Below are positions 23,775 to 34,374 of a stretch of 64,000 nucleotides of DNA, piece after piece. Each line of letters begins with the position of its first letter. The stretch's first letter is position 1. This DNA comes from Lachnospiraceae bacterium (GTDB lineage: Bacteria; Bacillota; Clostridia; Lachnospirales; Lachnospiraceae). The stretch spans positions 81,599 to 145,598 of the forward strand of contig JAKSRR010000003.1 in the NCBI GenBank assembly GCA_024403455.1, in the 5' to 3' direction. A program made the position numbers and the translations under genes. Under the pieces are notes generated by a model that was not told the DNA's origin, ran no database searches, and was given only the letters and a program-made list of their open reading frames with translations.

Positions 23775-24647
23775 CTATTCCCTTGCTGTACCATAGTATA
23801 TAAGCGCAATCATATCAGGGCCTGTATGAGCGCCAATAATGGGACTAAGCATAGTACATTTAATCTTCGCATCTGGCGCAATCTCTGCAATCTTAATGGC
23901 CATCTCCTGTGCATCCTGCATACAGTCAGCACAACTAATGTAAACCAAATTGCTTATCTCTGGATTATAGTTCCTTGCAAACTGCTCTAACATCCAAGCA
24001 TAGGACTGCTTATTTCCACGCTTCTTTGCTACGGTATCTAACTTTCCTTCTGCATTGATATTCAAAATCGGCTTAATGTTCAGTGCCGTACCAAAGATGG
24101 CAGTTGCTGTACTTACTCTGCCGCCACGGCTTAAATACATCAGATCTTCTACTTTAAACCAATAGTTGATTTTCCCTGCATTCTCTCTAAGCCAAGCTGC
24201 ATTCTCCGCAAGAGTCATACCCTTTTTCTTATTCTCACAAGCGGATTCAACCAAAAGACCCATACCGCCGGTTGCACCTAAGGAATCAACCACTTCCACA
24301 ACAGCATCAGGGTAGGTATCCTTTAGCATCTCGACTGCATTTAATGCCGACTCATAGGTATTGGAAAGTCCTGAGGAAAGAGCAATATATAGCACGCCTT
24401 TCCCTTCCTTTACTGTCTCCTCAAAGGCACTCACATAGTTAAAGGGTGTAATCTGACTCGTTCTTGTCGGTACTTTTTCCCTCAACTTATCATAGTAAGC
24501 ATGCATATACTCACTGGATTCGGGAACCGCACAATGCCTAGACTCTTCCCCCAACATATACTCCATGGGAACATAGCATACATTCTCTGCAGCCGCATAC
24601 TCCATATCAACATCTACTGAAACATCCGTAAAGATTATATATTCCAT
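23775..24647 (-). CDS. DegV family fatty-acid-binding protein
   Basis: 290 residues. MEYIIFTDVSVDVD, TSQITPFNYVSAFEE (the T-S-x-P step), LSSGLSNTYESA and LMYLSRGGRVS match the DegV fold; IIGAHTGPDMIALIYYG closes it with the H-x-G-P-x motif. Family members bind a long-chain fatty acid and supply it to fatty acid kinase (FakA). No fakA gene is seen here. It starts 28 bases downstream of the HD-GYP gene's stop and may share its transcript. Confidence 0.92.
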   Translation of the reverse strand: MEYIIFTDVSVDVDMEYAAAENVCYVPMEYMLGEESRHCAVPESSEYMHAYYDKLREKVPTRTSQITPFNYVSAFEETVKEGKGVLYIALSSGLSNTYESALNAVEMLKDTYPDAVVEVVDSLGATGGMGLLVESACENKKKGMTLAENAAWLRENAGKINYWFKVEDLMYLSRGGRVSTATAIFGTALNIKPILNINAEGKLDTVAKKRGNKQSYAWMLEQFARNYNPEISNLVYISCADCMQDAQEMAIKIAEIAPDAKIKCTMLSPIIGAHTGPDMIALIYYGTARE

Positions 24648-24675
24648 GCCTTACCCCCAGTCACCGAAAATCTTT

Positions 24676-26181
24676 TTAAATGTCAATTTCTAATTTAGAC
24701 CGTTCCTCTTCAGACCAATTGCGCTGCAGCATATATTCAGAAAGAATTCTTACCAGCTCTGCGTCCAGCTTTCCTTCTTCTACCATGTTCTTTAAAATAT
24801 CTAATGCTTTCCGCAACGTCACAGTTCCCTTGTAGGGTCTATCACTACTGGTTAAAGAGTCAAATATATCCACAATCGTTAATAGTCTTGTAAGTACATC
24901 TAAATCTTCCGCTTTTAGTCCATTCGGATATCCCGACCCATCAAGGTACTCATGGTGACGAGCCGCCATCATACGAACACGATTATACTTTTCATTAAAC
25001 CTGATTTCACCTAAAAGCTTATCAGTAAATACAACATGTTGCTGCACTTCCTGTCTTTCATCGGCAGTAAGCGTTCCCTTTAAAATACTAAGATTCTCAC
25101 TTTCCTCTTTGGAAAGATATGGAATCACTTCACCATCGGGTGTCGTATAGGAGCGTTCAGCCATTTCTGCAATACGTCTCAAATCCACATCTGTCAAAAA
25201 CTTTTTCGTATTCAGTTCATGCAGTTCTGCAATAAAGTTTGAAATACGAAGGTCGTCCATGAACCACTTGTTCTCAGAAAGTCTTCCTTCCAAGCAGTCA
25301 ATCTTTAACATTAGCTGTATCTTTTCTAACTTATTACGTACAGCATCTTCCTTTCCACCAAGTCTAGTAGACTTATTAAGAACCTGTCTACTGGTAATCA
25401 TCTTACCAATATCATGCAGCATGGCAGCCATGTAAAGCTGTTCTCTATCATTCTCCGTGAAGAAAATGGAATACTCATCCCTCGTGTGACGAGCATTCAA
25501 ATCATCAATCATTTCCATACAATATTTCGCAACATTTCTTGTATGGTTTGCATTATAGTCCGTTCTAGCTTCAATAGCGTTCGTCAAGCAATCTACGAAA
25601 GACATCATGAGCTCTTCCAAATCCTGAATCAGATTCAGGTTTGTAAGGGCAATCGCCATCTGCGAACAAAGACTGGTTACTACATCCTTATATTCATCAG
25701 GGAAAGGGATCACATCGCCGTCGTCATCCACACAGTTCATGAGAACCAGAATACCTTGTACCTTTTCTCCTGGCTTAAACATGGGAACAACTAACACTGA
25801 CTTCGTATGATAAGAATGATCATTATCATACTTTCTAAAAGGAAGCAGATTAAACTCCTGCCCACCAGTATAGATATCAGGAATATTCAAGGCCTCCCTA
25901 GACTCTGCAACGTAATTCAAGAGATCCTTTTTCCCACTAATAACAAAGGAGCCCTCCTCCACTTCCTCACCGCGACCGACGTAGGTTCCCGCCGTTTTGT
26001 TCACGCTAAGAAGATGGCGGAAGACTCCGTCACTTTCAATGTATAAATCACCAGCATCTGCACTGGTATACTTCATACAACCATCCATAATAATATCAAA
26101 AAGCTTCAGATAAAAGCCTTCTGTGGATAGTTTGTAACCCAACTGAAGAATGTCATTGACATCTTCGGTAATTTTAAGCAT
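24676..26181 (-). CDS. GAF/HD-GYP cyclic di-GMP phosphodiesterase
   Basis: 501 residues. The N-terminal ~180 residues form a GAF-like sensor (VLVVPMFKPGEKVQGILVLM). The HD part has LHDIGK near residue 256, and the GYP part HHEYLDGSGYP near residue 409, the set needed for hydrolysis of c-di-GMP. The stretch between these motifs is longer than usual (about 150 residues), carrying an insert. It should be cytoplasmic. c-di-GMP control would be relevant to the type IV pilus genes in this window, but no link is encoded nearby. Confidence 0.9.
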   Translation of the reverse strand: MLKITEDVNDILQLGYKLSTEGFYLKLFDIIMDGCMKYTSADAGDLYIESDGVFRHLLSVNKTAGTYVGRGEEVEEGSFVISGKKDLLNYVAESREALNIPDIYTGGQEFNLLPFRKYDNDHSYHTKSVLVVPMFKPGEKVQGILVLMNCVDDDGDVIPFPDEYKDVVTSLCSQMAIALTNLNLIQDLEELMMSFVDCLTNAIEARTDYNANHTRNVAKYCMEMIDDLNARHTRDEYSIFFTENDREQLYMAAMLHDIGKMITSRQVLNKSTRLGGKEDAVRNKLEKIQLMLKIDCLEGRLSENKWFMDDLRISNFIAELHELNTKKFLTDVDLRRIAEMAERSYTTPDGEVIPYLSKEESENLSILKGTLTADERQEVQQHVVFTDKLLGEIRFNEKYNRVRMMAARHHEYLDGSGYPNGLKAEDLDVLTRLLTIVDIFDSLTSSDRPYKGTVTLRKALDILKNMVEEGKLDAELVRILSEYMLQRNWSEEERSKLEIDI

Positions 26182-26281
26182 GTACTACGTATGCGCCAAA
26201 ACTACTAACGCATTGCCCCCATTGATTTTTTCTCCTGGACTCTCCAGACATGTTCATTATACCAAAATTATCCCTTTTCGG

Positions 26282-29200
26282 CTATACATTTATCGTCTGG
26301 CCCAGCGCAAAGGAATAAATGACTCTTTCCTTCACTTTTTTTCCGGTAGCCTGCTCCAAAGCTCGCTGGTAATAATATAGCTGCGTCTTATATCGCTTTA
26401 CCAGTTCTTCTCCTGTAGAGACGGCATCTGTCTTGTAGTCCATAAGTACCAGACCATCCTCTTCCTCGAAGTATACGTCGATGACTCCCTGCACAGTAAT
26501 CCACTCATCTGCCGGGAAATCCGTTTCCACTTCATTTGCTGGAAGGCCCATGAAGAAAGGCTTCTCCTTATATAGCTTTCCCTTTTTATCAGCTTCCGCC
26601 ATGCGCCTAGCAAAGGCACTTTCATAAAAGCGAATTGCTCTATCCTCTCGAACTAACGCAGCGTCTTCTTTTTCAATGCGCTCACTCAAAATTGCCTGTT
26701 TTTTTGTCTCTGCAAAGAAAACGTCGTATGCTTCCTCTGGCAGATTTTTGAACGAAGTGAGTTCCATCAACCTATGATATGCTGTACCACGATTCATTCC
26801 AGTAATCACATCTTCTGCATCGTCTTTCATAAATCGCGGTTTTGTACGGGGTGGCTCTTCCTGGGTTTCCGGATACTTTGCCACCTCCCCTACATCCTGA
26901 TACGCTTTCTTCTTTAGATCCGTTACCGTAGTCTTATGATACAAGTTCTTTAGGTCGCTTCTTGGATAGGAAAATGCCATCTGATGCTGCAATTTTTCCA
27001 AGAGTTTCTCATCTACCTTTTCCTGTTCTAAAGCCTCTCTGCTGTAGCACTTTGTAATTTCTTCAGAGAGACTCTCCTCCGCAATGGCCTGCGGTGAAAC
27101 AAAGGAAGTATCAGGTAGATACTTTTTATGAATAGCAGCCGCACGCATTCCTAACAGCAAAAGTTCTCCATAGCTGTTTGCCGCTAGTATATTCTGTTCT
27201 TCCACTGTCATGTCTTCATATTTCTGCCAAAACAATGTTTTCCCATCTGCATCCTTATTTCCAGAAAGCACACCGGTGAAAATCATCTTTTCCTTCGCTC
27301 TGGTCATAGCCACATATAGGGTACGAATATTTTCAGCAAGGGACTCTGTCTTAATAACTCTTCCCAGCATCGCGCGGCGAATCCCTGCACGTTTCACTCT
27401 TGTATCAGGATTGATATAATCTGTGCCCACACCAAAATTTGCATCGCATAACACTGCTCCTTTTAAGTCCGCATTGTTAAACTTTGAAAAGATTTTAGAG
27501 ATAAAACATACGGGGTATTCTAATCCCTTACTATGATGAATCGTCATAAGCTGTACAGCGTTTAATTCTTCATCCAAAATGCCGGCTTCTCCCATATCCT
27601 CGTCTCGCTGCTTCATAAGTTCCAAAAATCTACAGAAGTGGAATACGCCATGGAAACTAGTCTTTTCAAAGGCTTCTGCTCTTTCCATGAGTACATAAAG
27701 ATTTGCTTTTCGCTGCGTTCCTCCCGGGAAAGCGGTCATATACTGTATATATCCAGTCTCATCAAAAATATATTGCAAAAGTTCCCGTATCGTTAAGTAC
27801 TCTGCCTTGCCTCTAAAGTCATCCAGCTTGCGAAGAAATGCATCCAGCCTCTCATCTTCTTCTCTAAGATGCAGCAAAATGTTATATAGCTGAATATGTA
27901 ATTTGGACGTATCTCTTTTTGATACATGATTTTTCAGGTACGCTTCTTTTAACTGTGTCTCCCACTCACCCGCCTTTGCCTTATATTCCGCCACAGCCTC
28001 CTCACTAAAACCACCAAAATGGGAAAGCATCACACCGTAAAGTGGAATGTCCTGCAGCGGATTATCAATCACCTTTAATAAATTAACAACATCCTTCACT
28101 TCTTTGGTATGGAAAAAACCAGTACGCGCCTCATAGGTAAAGGGAATTCCTTCTTCTTCGAACACTTCCCTAAATTCATCAGCACAGTTCTTTACACTTC
28201 GAACAAGGATAACAATATCCTTATACTTTACTGGCCGCATAGCATCCGCTGCCCTATCATATACCCTAAATCCATTCTGCATCATCTTTTTAATGCGTTT
28301 TGCAACCAGTCTGGCTTCAAGAACACTATCACTGCACTCTGCCTCATCCATGGCCTCTAAGCTGACAGTTCCTTTCTCCTCCGCCGCCCCATCCATGGCA
28401 CTGCTTCCACTGCTCTTCTGAGGCTTATTAACAAGCAAAACTTCTGTGCGATTATCTTCTCCCGAAGCAGGATTCTGTCCCTCTTTATAATCAGCCCCGG
28501 TGTATAATCTTGCTTTTTCATCATAATCAATCCCACCCAAAGGCTTTATCATAATCTTTTCAAAGATATGATTGGCAAAGGAAAGCACTTCTTCTCTACT
28601 ACGGAAGTTCTGGTTCAGATCAATTCGAATCTTTTCTCCCTGCTGCCCAAATGTGTGATACTTGTCTAAGAAAATCTGTGGTCTTGCATTGCGAAAACGG
28701 TAAATACTCTGTTTAACATCCCCTACCATAAAGTAGTGATTCTTCCCCTCCGGATGAACCAGAGCAGAAAGAAGTGCCTCCTGCAAGTAGCTGGAATCCT
28801 GGTACTCATCCACCATAATTTCTTTAAAAAATTCCTGATATTCTTTTGCAATCTGCGTCGGTACTCTTTCTCCATCCTCCCGCTTTTCAGTCAGAATATC
28901 GTATGCAAAATGCTCTATATCACTAAAATCAACAATCTTTCGTTCTCTCTTTGTTCTAGCAAAATCTGCCATGAACTCTTCCACTAAAAGTAATAACTCT
29001 CTAGTATAAACGGCTGTTTCTTTTAACTCCTGGAGTCTTTCCTCTACCCCCACCGAAAAATAATTCTGTTGTAGCGTTTTTATAGAAGCAGCCACTGCAT
29101 TTCGGTATGCTTTCACCTGCTCGGTAATTAGCTTGTCCTGGTTCTTTTTGCGGCCAGCCTCCCCCGGCTTACATGCCAAAATAGTTCGTTTTTCTTCATA

Positions 29201-30058
29201 GCTTTCTGCGGCAAGAAACCTCTCACAAATATCCAAAAGATCCCTGCATGGTTTCTCATAGTTATCTGTGTTCTCACTCTCCTGCATTAATCGGAGCGCA
29301 TACTGCATACGCTTCTTATTCTCTTCCATCAACTGTATGGCGCTCTCCATGCACATCATCCACCAGGTTGATGTTTCATACTGTTTACAGGCTTCCTCTG
29401 TATACTCTGCCAGACACCGCTTTACAAATTCTGCAGGTTCTGCCAAACCGTCTGCATAAGCAGCTACTGCTAGAATCATTTCTTCTATGGCGCTTCCCTT
29501 ACCGGTATGGTCATAGCATTCCACCAGACGGCTGAAAGCTATGCTTTCCTCATCTGCACCTTGCTTTGCGCCATTCTCTTCGGCAATTCCATCCTCTGCC
29601 ATATTCTTTGCTATGCTCTGATAGTGACGTTCCATCAGGGCATGCACCACCTCATCCTTTAATAACTTTCCTTCCCCCTCATCCATAAGACGATAGATCG
29701 GGTCGAGCCCAATACTACTATAATGATTGCGCACCAAAAAGGCACAGAAAGAATCAATAGTACAAATATGTGCATTATGAAGAAGCATCTCCTGTCTTAG
29801 AAGATGTCCATTCTCTGGATCTTCTGATAGCGCCTCACGAATCTGCTTTCCAATCCTTTCTCGCATCTCTGCTGCTGCAGCCTTGGTAAATGTCACAATC
29901 AAAAGTCTGTCTACATCCACTGGATGTTCCTTATCAGTAATCAACGCCCTAATTCTTCCGGTAAGCGTCTGGGTCTTTCCACTACCTGCTGCTGCCGCTA
30001 CCAAAATATCTGCGTCTCTTGTATCTACAACTTTCTGCTGATCAACTGTATAATCCAT
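26282..30058 (-). CDS. addA: AddA helicase-nuclease subunit
   Basis: 1258 residues, normal for AddA. AAAGSGKTQTLTGRI is Walker A, VDEYQDSSYLQEALL the UvrD motif II, YVAMTRAKEKMIFTG motif VI, and the C-terminal nuclease has VIDVYFEEEDGLVLMDYKTD with the catalytic Asp/Asp-Tyr-Lys set. With AddB it processes DNA double-strand ends to make 3' single strands for RecA. It starts 11 bases after the addB stop, so the two are co-transcribed, as in most Firmicutes. Confidence 0.97.
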   Translation of the reverse strand: MDYTVDQQKVVDTRDADILVAAAAGSGKTQTLTGRIRALITDKEHPVDVDRLLIVTFTKAAAAEMRERIGKQIREALSEDPENGHLLRQEMLLHNAHICTIDSFCAFLVRNHYSSIGLDPIYRLMDEGEGKLLKDEVVHALMERHYQSIAKNMAEDGIAEENGAKQGADEESIAFSRLVECYDHTGKGSAIEEMILAVAAYADGLAEPAEFVKRCLAEYTEEACKQYETSTWWMMCMESAIQLMEENKKRMQYALRLMQESENTDNYEKPCRDLLDICERFLAAESYEEKRTILACKPGEAGRKKNQDKLITEQVKAYRNAVAASIKTLQQNYFSVGVEERLQELKETAVYTRELLLLVEEFMADFARTKRERKIVDFSDIEHFAYDILTEKREDGERVPTQIAKEYQEFFKEIMVDEYQDSSYLQEALLSALVHPEGKNHYFMVGDVKQSIYRFRNARPQIFLDKYHTFGQQGEKIRIDLNQNFRSREEVLSFANHIFEKIMIKPLGGIDYDEKARLYTGADYKEGQNPASGEDNRTEVLLVNKPQKSSGSSAMDGAAEEKGTVSLEAMDEAECSDSVLEARLVAKRIKKMMQNGFRVYDRAADAMRPVKYKDIVILVRSVKNCADEFREVFEEEGIPFTYEARTGFFHTKEVKDVVNLLKVIDNPLQDIPLYGVMLSHFGGFSEEAVAEYKAKAGEWETQLKEAYLKNHVSKRDTSKLHIQLYNILLHLREEDERLDAFLRKLDDFRGKAEYLTIRELLQYIFDETGYIQYMTAFPGGTQRKANLYVLMERAEAFEKTSFHGVFHFCRFLELMKQRDEDMGEAGILDEELNAVQLMTIHHSKGLEYPVCFISKIFSKFNNADLKGAVLCDANFGVGTDYINPDTRVKRAGIRRAMLGRVIKTESLAENIRTLYVAMTRAKEKMIFTGVLSGNKDADGKTLFWQKYEDMTVEEQNILAANSYGELLLLGMRAAAIHKKYLPDTSFVSPQAIAEESLSEEITKCYSREALEQEKVDEKLLEKLQHQMAFSYPRSDLKNLYHKTTVTDLKKKAYQDVGEVAKYPETQEEPPRTKPRFMKDDAEDVITGMNRGTAYHRLMELTSFKNLPEEAYDVFFAETKKQAILSERIEKEDAALVREDRAIRFYESAFARRMAEADKKGKLYKEKPFFMGLPANEVETDFPADEWITVQGVIDVYFEEEDGLVLMDYKTDAVSTGEELVKRYKTQLYYYQRALEQATGKKVKERVIYSFALGQTINV

Positions 30059-30069
30059 TGTTTTCCCTT

Positions 30070-33000
30070 CTACTTCTGTCTGCTGTATCCATGCACTCGG
30101 ATGTTAAAATCACAAACTTCCCGATAATCGCAATAGGTGCATGTCATTGCATCATAAGGCTTCGCACTCTTTTCGCCGGATAGAATCCCTCTCACGTGTT
30201 CTTCGCAACGCTTTTTGGCCACCTCAATTACCTCGCCAAAAGACTGTTCTTTCGGTATCTGACTCGTTCCTGATGGTGCCCCATCCTTTTTCATTGAAAG
30301 ATGTACGACATCAGACTTTGCTCCACCAACCGCCATATCCCTATCTAATAATGTATAAGCAGCTTCCTCTTCCGTAATCAAACCAGACAATCTCAGTTCT
30401 TTACGAATCCACTCCTCATAGGAAAGACTATCATCATCCTGAAAGGGATCTTGTATGTGATAATAAAACATCCCCGCGGGCGCCACTTCTTTTCCTTCAT
30501 TCTCTTTACGAACTAGCTGTAATGCTTCATCCATATATACAGCCAGCTGCAGCTGCTGACCGTCATAAACTTTCACTAAATCAATCTTTTTATCCCCGCT
30601 CTTATAATCAACAATGCGAACATAAATCTTGTCATCCGTCTCTGCAATATCCATCCTGTCAATCTTTCCACGAAGCGTGACCGATACATCTTCCAAATCT
30701 TCCAGTTTCTGCGTACGCTTCATGGATACCTCGAACTTCATCTTCCGAAAAGCACCCTTTGCAATCTGGTATCCAACGCTTTCTACTGTACGAAGCAAAA
30801 TACGTTCCATACGCTCGACCTGGTATGCCGTGGATGCATCCTGATACAAAACTGCATCTTCATAGCGAATTGCTTCATCACGGGTAATGTCATGAAGAAT
30901 CTCCGCAGCTTCCTCCCTCGTAATGCCAGCCCAGTCTTTTCCTACCTCCTGCAGCCGCATTCCAAACTTTTCCAACACTCCATGAAAGAAGTTGCCTAAA
31001 TCCTGCACATCAAAGCGACTATCTGTTTCTGCAGCCAGTCCCAGTCCATACTTCAAAAAATGTCTATAAGCACAAGCTGCATAGCCTTCTAGTCTAGAAA
31101 CACTAATACTCAAATCCCTGCCAAAGAGTGCTGTAACCAGTTCTTTTGCTAACGGGAAAGAATGATAGGAATAAAATGCACCCTCCAGAAGCGGCTTAAA
31201 CTGTTCTTTTTGCAGCTGATACAATGCTGTAAGCAGTTCTTTTTCTTCCTTACATCTTTCATTTTCTAGTAAGCCTGCAGCATAGTTGCAAACAAGATGC
31301 GCAAAGCTCTCTCTGGCATCTAGCTCCGACGTAATTCTAGAGATTTCTGGTTCCTGCATAGGTCTTCTTTTGGACAGTGCCGGAAACAGCCGTTCAAAGA
31401 CTTCCACCAAATACGAGGGTCGTGCTTCTTTCCCCTCCATATCCGCTACACTGTAAGACAAATACAATTTCTCCGTTGGTGTGCAGACATTCATATACAA
31501 ATAAAGTCTTTGCTGAATCATCTTTTCCCTGGGCGTAGGGGACAACTCAAAACCACCTTCTCTAAAAAACTCTCTCTCCAAATCAGAAAGTAATCCTGTA
31601 CCAGATACATTCTTCGGAATGATTCCATCATTAACCCCCAGGAAGAATAGTACTTTTACCTGAGACAGTCTTGTTCTCTCAATATCGCCAAACTGCACAT
31701 AATCAACGGTTCCTGGAATAATTCCAATCTCCATCTCACTAGCGCCAGCCTCTACCATCTCTTTATATTCTGCAAGAGACATCTGTTCTCCTGCTAAAAG
31801 TTCATGAATCTGTGACAGCACCTCCATCATATAGCCATAAATCTGCTCATATTCTTTCTTTCTCGCAAAATCTTCTTCTGCTTCAAAATATGCAACACGA
31901 GCCTGCAATTTTCTCTCCAAATCGCTCTTTTCAATAAAGGCATATAAATGCTCCGTCAGCACTGCAGCATCTTCTGTCTTTTCTTTTCCCACGGAAAAAG
32001 GGATCTCTAATAATGGCATAAATAAATCAAACACAATAGCGCGAAGCCTGTTTACTTCCTGCATAAGCTCGCTATTCTCATAGAACCCTTTGGTAAACAT
32101 GGCAGACCACTTCTTGCGTCCCCGAATATTCCGACTTTTCATGTACTGTGCCAAAAGATCCACTTCTTCTCTAGATAGCCCCGTCAACCCACTCTTTAAG
32201 AATCTCATCACACTATCATAAGAAAAATCAGTCAGAATAACATCCATACCACTCAACACGTATTCCATAAACGGGTTCAATGTAATACCTGCTCCCTGAT
32301 CCATAAACAGAGGAATCTGACATGCCGAGAATCTTTCTATGGCAGCAGCTCTATACCTGGCAACATCTCCTGTTACCACAGCAATATCTCGGTAAGCATA
32401 CTGTGCCTCCTTCACTAACCTGCGAATCTCTCGACACAAATAACTAATCTCATCCCGGGGACTGGGAAGTACCGCAATCTGAATATTTTCAGGAGTTCCC
32501 TCAAAAGATGCTTTTTCCTTTCTGAAAAGATTCTTCTCAAGAAATGCAAGGGATGGATTCCCAGAATATCTCTTTACACACTCACCATCCAGAACAACAT
32601 CTTCTCCACGCGAAATCTTATCCAGTACAGCCAGTTTCACGAGAGACGCATAACTATTCTTTGTCAAATAAAACAAATCAGTATCTGCTGTCTCTTTTCC
32701 AGAAAGCAGCCGCTTTGCTTCTATCCCTGATATAGTTAAGGTCACCACAACATCCTCGGCACAGGAAAGAAATGCACGAATCACCTGTCTTTGCACCGGT
32801 GTAAATCCTGTAAAGCCATCCAAATAAATCACGCTGTCTTTCAGTAGTTCTGACTTTGGAACTAATCCAGCAAGCATAGATAGCTTTTCTTCGCCTGTAA
32901 CATACTTTTCTGAGAGTGCTGCTAAAAATGCCGCATACAAGGTCTGTAAATCTGCAAGCTTGCCTGCAAGGGCACTTCGTCCCTGGGCATACGCCTGCAA

Positions 33001-33429
33001 ACGTCCTACATCCTCAACAGTCATGCCATACTGCATAAACTCCGACAACACAGACTTCACTTCATGCAGACAACCAATCCTTTCCATACTTGTACCAAGA
33101 ACTGGTAATTTATCTTCTTTCTGCAAATCTCTGGCTACTTTACGAAGTACTAAATTCTTTCCCGTATCATCAATCGCAAGAAGTTCCTTTTTCCCCACTT
33201 CTTCAAAAATGCGATAGCAAAGTCTGGAAAAACTTTGCACATCAATATTCATAATCACTTTATTGGGATGTGCTTCCACCATGGCTTTCTGCGCTGCCAT
33301 AGTAAACTGGTCCGGTACAATCAAAAAGAACTGTTTCTCAGGGAACTGCATTGACTCCCTAAGTACTTCTTCTCTTACATATGTACTTTTTCCGCTACCG
33401 GCTCCCCCAAATATAAATCGAAGTGACAT
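30070..33429 (-). CDS. addB: AddB helicase-nuclease subunit
   Basis: 1119 residues. The N-terminus holds a Walker A, FIFGGAGSGKSTYVREE, and the C-terminus a RecB-type nuclease (VRIVDYKSGDKKIDL) with four Cys that hold an iron-sulfur cluster: one in YAACAYRHF and three in MTCTYCDYREVCDF. AddB scans for the recombination hot-spot sequence in the AddAB complex and cuts the 5' strand. ATG with GGGATAG-type purine-rich leader. First gene of the addBA pair. Confidence 0.96.
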   Translation of the reverse strand: MSLRFIFGGAGSGKSTYVREEVLRESMQFPEKQFFLIVPDQFTMAAQKAMVEAHPNKVIMNIDVQSFSRLCYRIFEEVGKKELLAIDDTGKNLVLRKVARDLQKEDKLPVLGTSMERIGCLHEVKSVLSEFMQYGMTVEDVGRLQAYAQGRSALAGKLADLQTLYAAFLAALSEKYVTGEEKLSMLAGLVPKSELLKDSVIYLDGFTGFTPVQRQVIRAFLSCAEDVVVTLTISGIEAKRLLSGKETADTDLFYLTKNSYASLVKLAVLDKISRGEDVVLDGECVKRYSGNPSLAFLEKNLFRKEKASFEGTPENIQIAVLPSPRDEISYLCREIRRLVKEAQYAYRDIAVVTGDVARYRAAAIERFSACQIPLFMDQGAGITLNPFMEYVLSGMDVILTDFSYDSVMRFLKSGLTGLSREEVDLLAQYMKSRNIRGRKKWSAMFTKGFYENSELMQEVNRLRAIVFDLFMPLLEIPFSVGKEKTEDAAVLTEHLYAFIEKSDLERKLQARVAYFEAEEDFARKKEYEQIYGYMMEVLSQIHELLAGEQMSLAEYKEMVEAGASEMEIGIIPGTVDYVQFGDIERTRLSQVKVLFFLGVNDGIIPKNVSGTGLLSDLEREFFREGGFELSPTPREKMIQQRLYLYMNVCTPTEKLYLSYSVADMEGKEARPSYLVEVFERLFPALSKRRPMQEPEISRITSELDARESFAHLVCNYAAGLLENERCKEEKELLTALYQLQKEQFKPLLEGAFYSYHSFPLAKELVTALFGRDLSISVSRLEGYAACAYRHFLKYGLGLAAETDSRFDVQDLGNFFHGVLEKFGMRLQEVGKDWAGITREEAAEILHDITRDEAIRYEDAVLYQDASTAYQVERMERILLRTVESVGYQIAKGAFRKMKFEVSMKRTQKLEDLEDVSVTLRGKIDRMDIAETDDKIYVRIVDYKSGDKKIDLVKVYDGQQLQLAVYMDEALQLVRKENEGKEVAPAGMFYYHIQDPFQDDDSLSYEEWIRKELRLSGLITEEEAAYTLLDRDMAVGGAKSDVVHLSMKKDGAPSGTSQIPKEQSFGEVIEVAKKRCEEHVRGILSGEKSAKPYDAMTCTYCDYREVCDFNIRVHGYSRQK

Positions 33430-33515
33430 ATCTATCCCTTTCCTTCGCCTTTCGTTATGTAAATACAGTATAGCATACCCATTCTTACTGATAAGTCCGC
33501 TTTATGACTCACTAT

Positions 33516-33540
33516 AAAAAAGGACCTCTGCAGGTCCTTT
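33516..33540 (-). terminator. Terminator of the sigma-like gene
   Basis: AAAGGACCT-CTGC-AGGTCCTTT with T6 on the minus strand, four bases after the stop. Confidence 0.9.
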
Positions 33541-33543
33541 CTT

Positions 33544-34236
33544 TTAGTAAATCTTAACTTTCGTTAATAGCAACCGATACAGTCCATTGGGATCTGGGAA
33601 CACATATCCTTTCTGTAGTTCCGAGAGTGCAATGAGAATTCTTCTCGCATCTACAGCCTTAATCTTGTATCCTCGCTCTTTGCAGTAGTTGTGAATATCT
33701 CTTGTAACCGACTTTTCTATATAAGCAAGTCTTGTCTTTAATGTACCCGGATCTGTCTGCAAACACTCACAAATCACCTCTGTAGACATATCGTTATAGT
33801 AGAATGCTAATGCGGTTGCACGATGAATCTCAGGCAATTTACAAAGGGCATTTTCAAGCACTACCGTGAACTCTGCATCATCCATCTCAGCACCACTTAA
33901 AAATTCAATGGGTACCTGTGGCGGAACAAGTTCTCCTCTTTCTTCTGCCTTCAGTTGTTCTGCTCTCTGGGTCTCGATAAAAATCCCATTATTCTCAGTA
34001 ACCACTTTGTTTAACCACTCTGCAATATGATCCGGAGACTCTAGTACCGCTGTCTCACGAACAACTCTTGCATACAGTTCTAACACCTGATCCACAATCT
34101 TGTTAGGATCTGTAGTGATAAAATATGTCTGAAAATATAAATCATTTAAGGAAAGAGAAAAGATTCTTGCAAAATCATCTTTTTTGCCTTCCAAATAATA
34201 TCTGGCGGATTTAACCAATTCAAATGTTGTATTCAA
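33544..34236 (-). CDS. Sigma-70-like (ECF-type) factor, atypical
   Basis: 230 residues, TTG start with GGAGG seven bases upstream. The C-terminal half shows a region-4-like segment, LPEIHRATALAFYYNDMSTE, then VICECLQTDPGTLKTRLAYI, the helix-turn-helix step of ECF sigma factors (L-P-x-x-x-R-x-x-x-x-L-x-x-x-x-x-x-s-x-x-E-I-A). The N-terminal part could be region 2 but is weakly conserved by eye. An extra ~40-residue tail follows region 4. No anti-sigma gene is adjacent. A non-sigma HTH regulator is possible. Confidence 0.65.
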   Translation of the reverse strand: MNTTFELVKSARYYLEGKKDDFARIFSLSLNDLYFQTYFITTDPNKIVDQVLELYARVVRETAVLESPDHIAEWLNKVVTENNGIFIETQRAEQLKAEERGELVPPQVPIEFLSGAEMDDAEFTVVLENALCKLPEIHRATALAFYYNDMSTEVICECLQTDPGTLKTRLAYIEKSVTRDIHNYCKERGYKIKAVDARRILIALSELQKGYVFPDPNGLYRLLLTKVKIY

Positions 34237-34346
34237 AGGAGCTCCTCCGAGAATGTATATTAAAAAGCCACAAAATTTTCACAATTTACATAATTATTTT
34301 ATCAAAAACGTATGAAGGTTTCAATCAAAAGCCGTCCGAATATGCA

Positions 34347-34371
34347 AAAGACGGAACAAAGTTCCGTCTTT
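34347..34371 (-). terminator. Hairpin, probable terminator of the S24-type regulator
   Basis: AAAGACGGAAC-AAA-GTTCCGTCTTT is a perfect 11-base inverted repeat. The minus-strand tail is TTTT only. It lies ~100 bases upstream of the sigma-like gene, whose possible promoter (TTGTGA, 16 bases, TAATAT) is nearer. Confidence 0.6.
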
Positions 34372-34374
34372 CAG

